64,000 nt of DNA from Lithobates sylvaticus (GCA_028564925.1 CM053026.1:134279155-134343154), one strand, 5' to 3'. Positions 34,647 to 45,680 are shown, counted from the stretch's first letter. Notes: generated by a model from the letters alone, not told the origin. Made by a program: numbers and translations.

Positions 34647-35897
34647 TTAACCTCCCTGGCGGTATGATTATTTCAGATTTTTGATGCTCAAAGCGTTACA
34701 ATGTTTTGCATGGAAATTTGGCATTTTATATTGTAGGCCTGTAATTCTAATGCGGCGTACACACGGTCGGAATTTCCGATGGAAACAGTCCGATGGGAGC
34801 TTTTCATCGGATTTTCCGACCGTGTGTATGCCCAACGGTCTTTTTCTGTCGGAATTTCCGACGGACTTTGAATTGAGAACCTGTTCTCAATTTTTCCGAC
34901 GGAAAACCTTTCTATCGGATTTTCCGATCGTGTGTATGCAACTCCGACGCATGCTCGGAAACAATTCGACGCATGCTCGGAAGCATTAAACTTCCCTTTT
35001 ATAGTGCTGTCGAATGTGTTTTATGCCGCTGTGTTATTGCCCGTCGGAATTTGGTGGGATCGTGTGTAGGCAACACAGCTTGAGCGGAATTCCGTCGGAA
35101 AAACCATCAGAGTTTTTTCTGACGAGAAATCCGATCGTGTGTACGCGGCATTAGGAATAACACACTTAAATCTGTCCAAACAAGAGTCTAGTAGACATCC
35201 CGGGTATGATAAAGTTTGAAACATGAAATCAAATTATAATATAATAAATAACTATAAATAATTATAAAAAATAACAATAGAATAATAATAAAAATTATTC
35301 AATAATGTAATCAAATGAAAAACACTGAAATTTGCTTAGTTGCAGAATTGTCGCTGTCATTACTTTCAGTGTTTGATGACGAATTTCCCCACAAATCACT
35401 ATCGCTCAATTCTACAAGTGATTCTAATTTATTATCACTGTTTTCTAGCTGGTCTAAAACTGCTTTTGATGTAAAGGGACCCTTTTTGGTTGCTATGGAC
35501 AATTTCCATTTTCCAGGCAGTATTTATAATATAAAACTGCATGCAGGGCATTGTACAAACCACTAGGGACAAAAGGGAGGTGAAATAATGTGATACAGTA
35601 ATGTAATCTGTAAGATTACAGTGTACTGTATGTGTAATGTGTTTTTCACTTTTTTAATTTGGCACCGTGCTCTGTCCCAGTTCGTCGCAGCGCTCGCAGG
35701 GAACGGAGCTCGGCACTGTGATAGATAGGAGGACACGGCTCGCACACACAGCGGGGAGACATTGCAGGATCCTGGGGACAAGGTAAGTAACTTTGCCTAA
35801 ATCCTGTGATGCGATCCTGAGTGTGGCTCGGGGTTACCACTTTTGGTACTGAAAATCCACCCCGAGCCACACTCGGGATTACCGCTAAGGAGGTTAA
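34647..35897. mobile_element. TTAA MITE with CCTCCCTGGCGG ends, in the transposase
   Basis: TTAA at 34647-34650 and 35894-35897; ends CCTCCCTGGCGGTATGATT and (complement) CCTCCTTAGCGGTAATCCC. It splits the hAT transposase between its DDE core and dimerisation part. The same family lies at 55298-56218. Comparing the two gives the pre-insertion site of the Harbinger-type MITE at 34748. An internal inverted pair (CGAGTGTGGCTCGG / CCGAGCCACACTCG, 35818-35875) sits near the right end. Confidence 0.92.
34748..35153. mobile_element. Harbinger-type MITE, GCGTACACACGGTCGGAA ends
   Basis: Left end TAATGCGGCGTACACACGG, right end ATCGTGTGTACGCGGCATTA. The interior is a chain of TCGGAATTTCCGA-type palindromes. 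It lies in the TTAA MITE between GTAGGCCTGTAATTCT and GAATAACACACTTAAAT; the uninterrupted text at 55384-55425 confirms it as an insertion. A second copy in opposite orientation is at 58658-59046. Confidence 0.9.
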
Positions 35898-38754
35898 CGT
35901 GCCCTCAAGAGATTTTATCTTCTGTACTCTCTGTGGGGACGGGATGAGTTCTGAGACCTTCCCCTTATAACGGTGGTCAAGGAAGGTTGCCAACCAGTAA
36001 TCTTCCTTCTCCTTTATGCCACGTATTCTTGGGTCCTTTGAAGCATGAGATTGCCCATGCACCTCAAATTTGCCGAGGCTTGAGAAGCAGACTCCTCGGG
36101 GTCACTCAGGATGACAGCATCTGGAACTTCCTCTTTCCAGCCACGTACTACTTCCAAGGGTCCTGGGATTTGGAAAGCCATCGCTTACAGATTGACGCAT
36201 GTCTTCCTCTTCTTTGAAGCCTATGAAAGTGCCAGAATCCTCCTCTTCATCTTCCTCCCCTCTCTTCTCCTGTGTGTTCTGTGACATAGGAATGATGGTG
36301 TCTGGATAAAGTGGACCTTGAGAGGAAAGGAAGTCCTCCTCTTCCTCCTGCTGCTCTGCCTCCAGTGCCCTGTCCATAATGCCAAACAGAGTCTGCTCCA
36401 GCAGGAACACAACAGGCATTGTGTCACTGATGCATGCACTGTCATGGCTCACCATCCTTGTGGCCTCCTCAAATTGTGACAATACAGTGCAAGCATCCTT
36501 TATGATCAGTCATTGGTGTGAGGAAAAAAGCCAAGGCGGCCTGAGCCTGTTGTCGTGCCGTACTCGCACAGGTACTCGTTGACGGCTCTGTGCTGCATGT
36601 ATAGCCACTGCAGCATTTCCAAAGTCGAGTTCCACCTGGTGGGCATGTCACAAATCAGGCAGTTTACGGGCAGGTGGAATTCCCGCTGAATTTCAGCCAA
36701 CCAAACACTGGCTGTGTATGACCACCTGAAATGGCTACAGACTCTTCTGGCCAGATTTAGCACATCTTGCAGCCCTGGGTACGTATTTAGGAAATGCTGC
36801 ACCACCAAATTGAGGACATGTGCCAGGCATAGCACATGTGTCAACTTTCTCTGTCTAAGGGCGGACAGGAGGTTTGAGCTATTATCACACACCACCATTC
36901 CTGGCTGGCATGGTGTGAACCACCTCTGGGCCTTTCCCTGTAGAGCTGCAAGAATCTCTGCTCCGGTGTGGTTCCTGTCCCCTAAACACACCAGCTGAAG
37001 CACTGCATGTCACCTTTTAGCCTGACTCATGGAATAGCCCTTTGAACGCCTAGGGGGTACCGGATGTTCATAGGACAATTCTGCAGAGGAGGGCATGGAG
37101 GTGGTGGAGGAGGGGGTAGATCTCACAGGTCTAGCATCATCACCACCAGCTATATGGAGACGTGGGGGCAGCACCGAGTCCTGTCCTGCATCCTTTCGAG
37201 TTGCAAGCAGCGTTACCCAGTGTGCTGTGAACTAAATCTATCGTCCCTGTCCATGCTTGCTGGACCACGTGTCAGCAGTAAGGTGGATTTTACAGCTGAC
37301 TGCCTTGCCCAACAATGCCAGAACATTCCCTTCCACGTGATGGTAGAGAGATGGAGCGGCCGTACGTGAAATGTAGTAGAAACTGGGAACCTGCCATTGT
37401 GGTACAGCACATTGTGCAAATTCAAGGAAGGGGGCAGAATCCACCAGACTAAAAGGCAGAAGTTGGAGAGCCAACAGCTTTGACAAGCTTGCATTTAGAC
37501 GCTGGGAATGTGGGTGTCAGGGACTGTATTTTTTTTTCCACTGCAGCAGATGGGGCAGAGAAATTTGCCGGCTACAGTATACAGCTGGTGGTGTGCTGCT
37601 GGCAGATGTGCTGCTAGGACCTGGGACACCCTGTTCTATACCATCATCCCTGTCAGTGGAGGCTGCTGAGAGTTAATGACTCGGTATAGCAGGGGCAGAC
37701 TGAAGTGGGTAAGGAGGAGGAGGGACAGATTTGTGCCCCTTTTGTGTGGCTTTTAGGTGCTCTTGCCAATGGGCAGAGTGGTTGGACGTTAAATGCCTTT
37801 TAAGCATGTGGTACCCAAATGGCTGGTGTTTTTGCCACGTTTGATGTGCCTGAGACACAGTTTGCAGATAGCAACAGTGCGATCTGCTGCAGATGTGCTG
37901 AAAAAGGCCCAGACAGCTGAGCTTTGGGGAGTGGGCCAGGAATTAACAGCTGTAGAATGTGATGGAATAGGGTGGCTCCTTGGGGTTGTGCTGCCTCACC
38001 TTCAGTTTCCTCCTCTGCTCTATCGGGAACCCAAATCGCATCAGTGACCTCATCATCATCTCCATTTCCTCCATTATCATCATTACCACTGGAGACAACT
38101 TGGCAACACGCTGTGGATGGGGGAACATGAATGCCAATTTGTCTACCAGTGTTCTTCCCTCTCTCTAGGCTCATGTTCCTGTCATCCTCAACCTCAAGAC
38201 CAACATCTGAATCCAGTAATGGCTGGGCATCATCAAGGGGCAAGTGGATGATGCTGTGATCAAATAACTCAGCTGACTCCTCCTTGGCTGATGTTGAGGC
38301 TATGGCAGGAATAGATGTGAACAAGGAGGCAGGTTTATCCACTCTGGCAACTGCAGGGGACTGCACACTTGTCTCTGCTTGTGTGACAGAGGATGAGGAG
38401 GATGAGGAAGGTTTAGTAAGCCAGTCCACCACCTCCTCTGCATCATGTGGCTGAAAATCACGGGCAAACTCACTAAGCAGAGGAAATGATGCCCTGCCTG
38501 AGGACTGACCACTACGTCCACCTTTGCCTGTGGACACATTTGTTGCTGGCCTCCTTACAGTGCCAAGGGAACGTCTGCCTCTCTTTGTTGTCCTCCCAGA
38601 CATTATTGGGAGGAAGGAGGTGGTGCTTATAAACAAAGGTAAAGAAGAAGTGGAAATCTGTACGTAGATGCACTTTAATCGATGTAAAGTGGTGCAACTT
38701 TAATTTGAGTACTCACACTACACACACACACACTCCACGGATACACTATAATAT

Positions 38755-39650
38755 ACTGCAATATAATGCACCAAACGTACAGTGATGCACAGAACTACAT
38801 GGCATTAAACTTGCAGTAACGCACACAGAAGCAAATGGCGTTAAACTTGCAATAACGCACACAGAAGTAAATGGCGTTAAACTTGCTAGTAACGCACAAA
38901 ACGATATGCCGTTAAACTGGCAGTAACGCACAAAAAACTATATGGCATTAAATGGGCAGTAATGCACACAGAACTATATGGCGTTAAACTGGCAGTAATG
39001 CACAAAATGATATGACAATAAACTTGCAGTAATGCACACAGAACCTGATGGCTTTAAACTGGCAGTAATGCATACAAAACGATATGGCGTTAAACTAGCT
39101 GTAACGCACATAGAACTATATGGCATTAAACTGGCAGTAACGCACAACAAACTATATGGCGTTAAACTGGCAGTAATGCACACAGAACTATATGGCGTTA
39201 AACTGACAGTAACGCACAAAAAACTATATGGCATTAAACTTTCAATAACGCACACAGAACTATATGGCGTTAAACTGGCAGTAACGCACACAAAACTATA
39301 TGGTGTTAAAACTGTCAGTAATGCACACAGAAGTAAATGGCATTAAACTTGCAGCAATGCACAAAACTATATGGCGTTAAACTGGCAGTAACACACACAG
39401 AACTATATGGCGTTAAACTGTCAGTAATGCAAACAGAGCTATATGGCGTTAAACTGGCAGTAACACACACAAAACTATATGGCGTTAAACTGACAATAAC
39501 GCGCACATAACTATATGGCGTTAAACTGGCAGTAACGCACACAAAACTATATGGTGTTAAACTGGAAGTAACGCACACAAAAGTAAATGATGTTAAACTG
39601 GCAGTAACGCACACAGAACTTAATGGCGTTAAACTGGCAGTAACACAATC
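38755..39650. repeat. 36-bp minisatellite, about 24 copies
   Basis: Units of the form AACTATATGGCGTTAAACTG plus GCAGTAACGCACACAG repeat with an exact 36-bp period (for example 39185, 39221 and 39257) over about 0.9 kb. Units differ by scattered substitutions but hardly in length, except toward the ends. It lies between the transposase start (38603) and the right terminus (40319) of hAT copy C. Because 36 is a multiple of three, long meaningless ORFs of 12-residue repeats occur on both strands. Confidence 0.95.
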
Positions 39651-40327
39651 AACCGTCACTACACTGACCCTATCTGAACTGTCCCTACTCTAGCTATACA
39701 TTGATGTCAAGATTACTGACACGGTCTTACTACACTACACTGAAACTATCTGAGCTGTCGCTACTCTACAATAATGTATGTATGAATGACACAGTCTCAC
39801 TACATTACAGTGAAACTAAGTGAGCTGTCCCTACTCTAGCTACACACTATGCAAAGCTGAATGATGGTCCTCCTCACTACACTCCCACTATTCCTAGACT
39901 GACACTAAACTAATATTCTACACTGACAATTGAAGCAAAATGGCACAGTATAGCACACTAACTAACTAATAGCACCAAAACCCTGTTCTATCTCTCTTCA
40001 CGCCAAACTCCACGCCGAAATCACACTGAAAATGTCTGACAATGAAATAATACTTTTATATTGTGGGGCGGGAATGAGCTATGATTGGATAAAGTCATGA
40101 TGACAGTGTCCAATCATGACTCTGACAGTGCTCTGATTGGCTTAAGCTTTCACTGCTTCAGCCAATCAGGGCTTGCAATGCACTGTTCAGCGCCACAATG
40201 CATTGTGGTCGGTTCGGGGGGCTGAACAAAGGGTCATTTGTTCGGATGTTCACCGAACGTCCAAACAATGAAAGTTCAGGCCGAACTTATGCTCGGGCCG
40301 AACCGTTTGTCCATCCCTAATTATTAT

Positions 40328-40850
40328 AACCTGACCTTTGAGATGTTACAAGTCATAATAATTTACCATACTCTAGTCTAGATTATTCTATCAAATACTT
40401 AGTGGACAAATAAAGAAGAGAAGTATAACTCTATGGGACGAAGTTCAATTCGTGGCCATTTTATATTCCTTGCAGTTTCCTCTAGAATATGCATTTTCTC
40501 TGGTGGACGGCAGCATATATATAATTTTCACATGACTTTTGAGGAACCAGACTCCAACAAATTTGTGAAACAGGTCAAGAATCTACCACCACCCACTTGT
40601 GGATGTTTTAACATTTCTTATGAATATTGTAGCAGGGGATGGGAAAGGGTAGTTTATCTTAATAGGTTGTATTTTTCCAGGAACCTGCATTGTTTCACAC
40701 TGGATTTTTTCATTTCTTTTTTCATATATATATTTATCAACAAAGTTTTTATTACTTTGATTTTTGTAGTGATGGTACATTATTTTTGGGTGATCAGTCA
40801 AAGTTGGACGTAGTGTTCGAATTCAAGAACCATTAACACCAGTTATAATT
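40328..40850. other. Spacer without recognised gene
   Basis: A 126-codon ORF (40433-40813) is present but lacks any family resemblance, has no conserved motif and ends in AT-rich low-complexity codons. I do not support it as a gene. Confidence 0.45.
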
Positions 40851-41878
40851 GTAGCACTAACCCCCGAAGGAGCTGCTGGTTTTATTTGGGCTTACCGTTA
40901 CCTCACTTACTTGCTTCTCCGTCTTGGGGATCCCGTGGAAACTGGCCCAAAGAATGTTGACACTGAATCCTCTTTTGGGTTATTTATTTAGAAATAGAAC
41001 AAAGTCTCTTGATAAGGGTAGAGGGTTATGGGTGAGTTCAGGTACTTAAATTGCAGGGTGAAGATATTAGAAGAATCCAGAGAATATTAGTCTATTAGAA
41101 CTGGATTCTTGCAACCCCTGGATAGGTCTCTCTCACTAGGCCTAGCAGCCGGTGGGATGCTCGGTAAAGTCTCTGCCACAGACTTGTAAGTTACACTTGA
41201 GCATTACTGAGGGATTTGGATGAATTTTAAAGAACTAACATATGGTACCAGTTTCTCTCAGCCGATCCGGCGATACTGTATGAGTGTTGATCCAGGTTGC
41301 GTCCTTAAACTAAGTCTCCAGGCTTCTTTTCAGAGAAGCCAGCTTTGCGCACGGCCTTCTCCTGAAAGAGTCTTCCCCTGGGGTTCTTCAGTTGCTGGGC
41401 CTCTCCCTTCAGATGAGATGGCAGCGGAAGTCACTCGGGCCTATCCCTGCAGTTGCGTTGCCTTGGGCCAACCAGCCCCAAGACACAGGATGCATGGTTC
41501 CGCACCCCAGTCCAGGAGGGCCATGGGCTGGGTCAGGAGGACCACCAAAACCAAAAGACAGAAAATAAAATCCCCCCCCCGCCAACATGGAGTCGGTACC
41601 TTAATTACCACCCCCAGAATGCACAGCAGGGGAACACACCCACTGGGCTAGTTCCGACTGATAAGTGGCATTCAATGCATCCAGCTAGACTGCGTTTCTA
41701 CACTTGCCGGCGGTGACAGCGACACCTGCGGTCAAGGAGAACCCAGTGCAACCCAGCTGGACTGGTACTGAAACCAGAAATTTAAAGAAATTAGCCTGAA
41801 GCCCAACTGTGGCTTCAGGCAACTTCATTTTTGAAAAACAATAGCGCCTGCTTGTCACTCGTCAGGAGCCAGCGCTAC
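40851..41878 (-). mobile_element. Possible solo LTR, about 1.0 kb
   Basis: The ends GTAGCACTAACCCCC and CCAGCGCTAC form a short inverted pair (the minus strand would start TGTAGCGCTGG), flanked by ATAATT at 40845-40850 and 41879-41884. Length and lack of coding fit a solo LTR of an endogenous LTR element; a 6-bp duplication and the exact family are uncertain. Treated as a fossil remnant. Confidence 0.45.
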
Positions 41879-41884
41879 ATAATT

Positions 41885-42340
41885 ATAAGAGTCAAATAGC
41901 TCTAAGATCCCGAAAGAGACCCAGGGCACAAAAAAGGTAGCTAGTGCCATGGAAGCAAAGAAAGAAGAGTGACACCAATGAGCTACTGGCTTGATAAAGG
42001 AATGCATGTAAATCCCTGACGTTCTGGCTTTACAGTGGTTGTAAATCTTTACGTATATCCAATAAAGTGATTAGCCTCAGGTGATACACAGAGATGCTAA
42101 AAACTCTTCTACATAAGTTGTTCCTGTTTATTTGTAGCCTTATCTTCTCGACATCAGTTCAAAGTCCAGAATTTACACAACATTAATGAGCTTCCAGAGG
42201 CAGGGGGTGGGGATTTGATGCCACATACTTTACAGCTCATAGAGGAGAGTTGAGTGTTAACTGAGACCTGAGTGAAGAGATTGAACACAACCTCCTCTAC
42301 ACAATCTCATAGGGGAACATGTACAGCTGAGGCTGTCATC
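41885..42340 (-). mobile_element. Spacer, then TTAA-type MITE copy 2
   Basis: From about 42029 (TTACAGTGGTTGTAAATC) the minus strand follows the repeat at 12300-12597: TCACCTGAGGCTAATCACTT-type text, then CTTCTACATAAGTTG and CCTGTTTATTTGTAGCC. The sequence continues to about 42340, where Tc1-like sequence starts. 41885-42028 holds nothing recognised. Confidence 0.5.
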
Positions 42341-42401
42341 AAATTGGGCCCAAAGTGTCAATATTTTGTGTGGCTACCATTATTTTCCAGCACTGCCTTA
42401 A

Positions 42402-42801
42402 GGCCCCTTTCACACGGGGGCAGTGGGGGCGTCAGCGGTAAAGCAGCGCTATATTTAGCGCCGCTTTACCGTCATTTTAGCGACACTATCGGGGTGGTTT
42501 TAACCCCCGCTAGGGGACGAAAAAGGGTTAAAACCGCCCGCAATGCGCCGCAATAGTCGCGCTGCCCCATTGATTTCAATGGGGAGCAGCGGTGGAGGAG
42601 CGGTAAACACACCACTCCTTCACCGCTCCAAAGAACCTGCAGGCAGGACTTTTCCTGACGTCCTGCCAGCGCACCGCTCCAGTGTGAAAGTCCTCGGCCT
42701 TTCACGCTGTCGACAATGGAGCAGCTGTTTGAGGGCGGATTGCAGGCGCTATTCTTTTAACACTATAGCACCTTCAAAACGCCCTCGGTGTGAAAGGGGT
42801 C
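42402..42801. mobile_element. Harbinger-type MITE with TAA duplication
   Basis: Ends GGCCCCTTTCACACGGGGG and CGGTGTGAAAGGGGTC are inverted copies; TAA at 42399-42401 and 42802-42804 is the duplicated target. The host reads ...CACTGCCTTAACCCTCTTGGG across it, the normal Tc1 text. The interior has TAGCGCCGCTTTACCG-type palindromes and is GC-rich. Related to 7375-7774. Confidence 0.92.
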
Positions 42802-43550
42802 TAACCCTCTTGGGCAAGGGGTTCACCAGAGCTTCACAGGTTGCCACTGGAGTTCTCTTCCACTCCTCCATGATGACATCATGGAGCTGGTGGATGTTAG
42901 AGACCTTGCGCTCCTTCACTTTCCATTTTAGTATGCCACACAGACACTCAATAGGTTTTAGGTCTGAAGACATGCTTGCCCAGTCCATCACCTTTACCCT
43001 CAGCTTCTTTAGCAAGGCAGTGGTCATCTTGGAGGTGTGTATGGGGTCGTTATCCTGTTGGAATACTGCCCTGCGGCCCAGTCTCCGAAGAGAGGGGATC
43101 ATGCTCTGCTTCAGTATGTGACAGTACATGTTACCATTCATGGTTCCCTCAATGAACTGTAGCTCCCCAGTGCCGGCAGCACTCATGCAGCCCCATACCA
43201 TGACACTCCCACCACCATGCTTGACTGTAGGCAAGACATACTTGACTTTGTACTCCTCACCTGGTTGCTGCCACACACGCTTGACACCATCTGAACCAAA
43301 TAAATGTATTTTGGTCTTGTCAGACCACAGGACATGGTTCCAGTTATCCATGCCCTTAGTCTGCTTGTCTTCAGCAAACATCTTTAGAAGAGGCTTCCTT
43401 CTGGGACAACAGCTATGCAGACCAATTTGATGCAGTGTGTTCAACCATGGCAAGGCCCGTTCTGAGTGAAACCTGTTAAACTGCTGTATGGTCTTGGCCA
43501 CCGTGCTGCAGCTCCGTTTCAGGGTCTTGCAATCTTCTTATAGCCTAGAC

Positions 43551-43686
43551 CAGTGTTGGCGAACCTTGGCAGCCCAGATGTTTTGGAACTGCATTTCCCA
43601 TGATGCTCAACTACACTGCAGAGTGCATGAGCATCATGGGAAATGTAGTTCCAAAACATCTGGGGTGCCAAGGTTCGCCTTCACTG
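43551..43686. mobile_element. 136-bp hAT-type MITE with 8-bp duplication
   Basis: Starts CAGTGTTGGCGAACCTTGG and ends CCAAGGTTCGCCTTCACTG; flanks GCCTAGAC at 43543-43550 and 43687-43694 are identical. Almost the whole element is one palindrome (ACTGCATTTCCCATGATGCT / AGCATCATGGGAAATGTAGT). CAGTG...CACTG ends with 8-bp duplications are the hAT signature. Confidence 0.95.
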
Positions 43687-44058
43687 GCCTAGACCATCTT
43701 TTATGTAGAGCAGCAATTCTTTTTTTCAGATCCTCAGAGAGTTCTTTGCCATGAGGGGCCATGTTGAACTTCCAGTGACCAGTATGAGAGAGTGAGAGCG
43801 ATAACACCAAATGTAACGCACCTAAGACCTTGTAACACTAAAGAGTCACATGACACCGGGGAGGGAAAATGGCTAATTGGGCCCAATTTGGACATTTTCA
43901 CTTAGGGGTGTACTCACTTTTTGATGCCAGCGGTTTATGCATTGTCTTTGCCTGTGTGTTGAGTAATTTTGAGGGCACAGCAAATTCACACTGTTACACA
44001 AGCTGTACACTCACTACTTTACATTATAGCAAAGTGTAATTTCTTCAGTATTGTCAGA

Positions 44059-44061
<3 letters not shown>

Positions 44062-44099
<38 letters not shown>

Positions 44100-44102
44100 T
44101 AT
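44062..44102. repeat. (TA)n microsatellite
   Basis: About 20 TA dinucleotides between the Tc1 end and the Ngaro-like element. Confidence 0.9.
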
Positions 44103-44208
44103 ATAAGAAGGCCAGAATGGTGGCCTGAATTTATGGGAGGAGCCCGGGGGGTATTTAACCAGCCCACACGCCTGTGGTCTTTGTCAGTTTCCTGTGTGCG
44201 ATATCTGT
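44103..44208 (+). repeat. Ngaro A1 repeat
   Basis: Starts ATAAGAAGGCCAGAATGGTG and includes GGGGGGTATTTAACCAGCCC and GTCAGTTTCCTGTG. The A2 copy at 49263 matches it with a few substitutions. Confidence 0.9.
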
Positions 44209-44589
44209 TACGTCAGAGATCTAGGGCCGACTATTCAAGACAAACGTTTGTAAGTTCTTGTTCATGAGTTCCCGGATTCGTTAGTCCCGTCTTCGTCAGT
44301 TTGTGTTGCAAGTTCTGTGTTGTGAGTCCGTGAGTCGTCATCGTTCATGTTTAGTAGCACTCGTTTACCGGGTCGCAGTTTTCAGTACAACGCATCTGGT
44401 TCAGCTGTCGCAGGTAGGGCTTCGGCTCCCGATTTTTTCATTTCTATGCACTGCATTTTGCCATGTCACTAAACTGTGATATCTGAAAACTCACGAATTA
44501 CTCAAAAACATGTTGTAACCAAACACCGGTTGTTACCAAGTGTCACAAGACGTTTAGTAGTCGCTCGCTTTTGACACTCCGGTCGGTGC

Positions 44590-44810
44590 CACATCAGGCA
44601 CTCATTTCGCAAAACATTTCAAATCAGTTTGAATCGTTACAATCTTTTTGAATCATTCAAAAAACATTTGCGAGTCATATCGGATCATTCCAAACATTTC
44701 AAGTCATTTCAATAATTTCTATACCATTTCAAATAATTTCTATACCATTTCAAATCATTTCTATACAATTTCAAAGCATTTCGAATCATTTCGATCATTT
44801 CATTAATTTC
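44590..44810 (+). repeat. Short ATTTCAAATCATTTC repeats in the Ngaro leader
   Basis: A run of imperfect units of about 10-22 bp around CATTTCAAATCATTTCTATA. All units have the same strand polarity. Confidence 0.8.
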
Positions 44811-45680
44811 TGTCACGTACCGCGCTCCGATTCTAATCCAGTCGCATCTCCGATGCACCGATTCGCTCCGGTGTGCCCCAGTTTTCGGCCTCATTTCAGT
44901 ACATGCTCCAGAGACAGATTCACTTGTTGGTTTCAGGTTCAGGCACTGATTCTTGTCTCTGTCATGGCATATCATTTCTGTCACGTATTACGCTCCGATA
45001 CGAATACAGTCGCATCTAAAGATGCATCAATTCGCTCCGGTGTGCCCAGTTGCTTTGGCCTCATTTCAGTACATGCTCCAGAGACGGATTCACTTATCGG
45101 TGGTAGCTTCAGTCGCTGATTCTAGTCTTTGTCATGGCATATAATTTCTGTCACATATTACGCTCCGATACGAATCCAGTCGCATCTAGCCGATGCACTG
45201 ATTCGCCTTGGTGCGCCCAGTTGCTCGGCCTCATTTCAGTACGTGTTCCAGAGACAGATTCACTTTTTCATGGGTTCGGTCATTAGATTCTTGTCTCTGT
45301 CATGGTATATCATTTCTGTGTCCCCTATCACGTTCCGACACAAATCTAGTCACATGTTTGCACTAATTCGTCTCGGCGTGCCCCAGGACAAGCCTCATTT
45401 CAGTACATGCTCCAGAGTCCGATTCGTGCTCAGTCGCAAACAGTTGCATGGCGATCCGGGCCTCTGTCATGGCAGTTCATCATTTGACCTCACGTATCGC
45501 GCTCTGATTCGAATCCTGTTACATCCACGATGTACCGATTTGTCCCGGTGTGCCCCAGCTATTTGGCCTCAATTCAGCAATTGCCTCATTTCAGTACATG
45601 CTCCAGAGTCCGGTTCGCAGTCAGTCGCAACTGCAGCACGACAGAGCCATGCCTCTGTCACGGCAGTTTTCATTTCGTTA
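44811..45680 (+). repeat. Five tandem units of about 170 bp in the Ngaro leader
   Basis: Units begin near 44811, 44979, 45149, 45317 and 45487, each with CACGTATTACGCTCCGAT-like text, then GATTCG, GGTGTGCCCCAG, CCTCATTTCAGTACATGCTC, CAGAGACAGATTCAC and CTCTGTCATGGCA. The last two units are more divergent. The array lies before the gag-like region; no protein function is supported, although the second to fourth units are open in one frame. Confidence 0.9.

Larger units (their letters stand above)
34225..38603 (-). pseudogene. hAT transposase (BED finger, DDE core, hATC), decayed
   Basis: The start is taken at 38603 (MSGRTTKRGRRSLG), a better fit to the copy at 20595 than the upstream ATG at 38636. 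Then EFARDFQPHDAEEVVDWLTK (38490), a serine run, an acidic stretch with EESAELFDHSI, and DDDEVTDAIWVPDRAEEE (38060). The BED finger region (37900-37700) is partly out of frame and retains LKRHLTSNHSAHWQEHLKA. Core: LLALQLLPFSLVDSAPFLEF (37480), KIHLTADTWSS, VVCDNSSNLLSALRQRKLTH with VLCLAHVLNLVVQHFL (36900), CDMPTRWNSTLEMLQWLYMQ (36650), EKEDYWLATFLDHRYKGKVS (36000). C-terminal dimerisation part: WPELAQYAIELLGCPAFSVL (34370). Several frameshifts and stops plus the MITE make it inactive. Full hAT enzymes of this type are about 600-900 residues; this fits. Confidence 0.9.
33311..40319 (-). mobile_element. hAT transposon with both ends (copy C), 7.0 kb
   Basis: Starts TAGGGATGGGCTGAAGG and ends GTTTGTCCATCCCTA, with 8-bp duplications ATTATTAT at 33303-33310 and 40320-40327. 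The transposase lies on the minus strand (38603 to about 34225). A TTAA MITE (34647-35897), itself holding a Harbinger-type MITE, interrupts it. A 36-bp minisatellite fills the region upstream of the transposase start. Subterminal blocks AAAAGTGCCCATTTTGAAAG and GGGGGACATGTATCAATA are shared with copies A and B. Without the MITE the element would be 5.8 kb, long for an hAT because of the minisatellite. Confidence 0.93.
42358..43762 (-). pseudogene. Tc1 transposase, nearly complete with two insertions
   Basis: Start at 43762 (MAPHGKELSEDLKKRIAALH), interrupted by the hAT MITE at 43686-43551, then MAKTIQQFNRFHSERALPWL (43501), WNHVLWSDKTKIHLFGSDGV (first catalytic Asp in WSDKTK), GGGSVMVWGCMSAAGTGEL, VFQQDNDPIHTSKMT (second Asp, 43060), and MDWASMSSDLKPIECLCGIL (third acidic residue in PIE; the usual WP.QSPDLNPIE is altered). 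It runs open from 43501 to 42803 and, beyond the second MITE, ends KAVLENNGSHTKY with a stop at 42358-42360. The N-terminal DNA-binding part between 43550 and 43502 is short, so some sequence has been lost. Better preserved than the Tc1 at 15748, yet inactive. Confidence 0.92.
42341..44061 (-). mobile_element. Second Tc1-like transposon, left side truncated
   Basis: Right end: ...AATTTCTTCAGTATTGTCAG at a TA repeat (about 44060), with inner blocks GGGGTGTACTCACTTTTTG and GGGCCCAATTTGGACATTTT (43880-43920). At the left the block CAAATTGGGCCCAAAGTGTC (42339) marks where the terminal repeat should begin, but the outer part is missing. Two MITEs are nested in it (42402-42801 and 43551-43686). Confidence 0.85.

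Noticed and set aside
35563-35781. Minus-strand ORF in the TTAA MITE as a PiggyBac transposase remnant
   Set aside because: No DDE-type or cysteine-rich transposase motif is visible; both copies of the MITE are non-coding.
38755-39650. CRISPR array
   Set aside because: Units are contiguous 36-bp repeats without unique spacers, in an eukaryotic transposon.
39032-39659. Long ORFs of 12-residue repeats on both strands
   Set aside because: They are by-products of a 36-bp minisatellite (multiple of three, stop-free unit) and have no start context or homology.
40433-40813. 126-codon ORF as a host gene
   Set aside because: No recognised domain, hydrophobic AT-rich end, no splice or promoter context; open frames of this length occur by chance in 64 kb.
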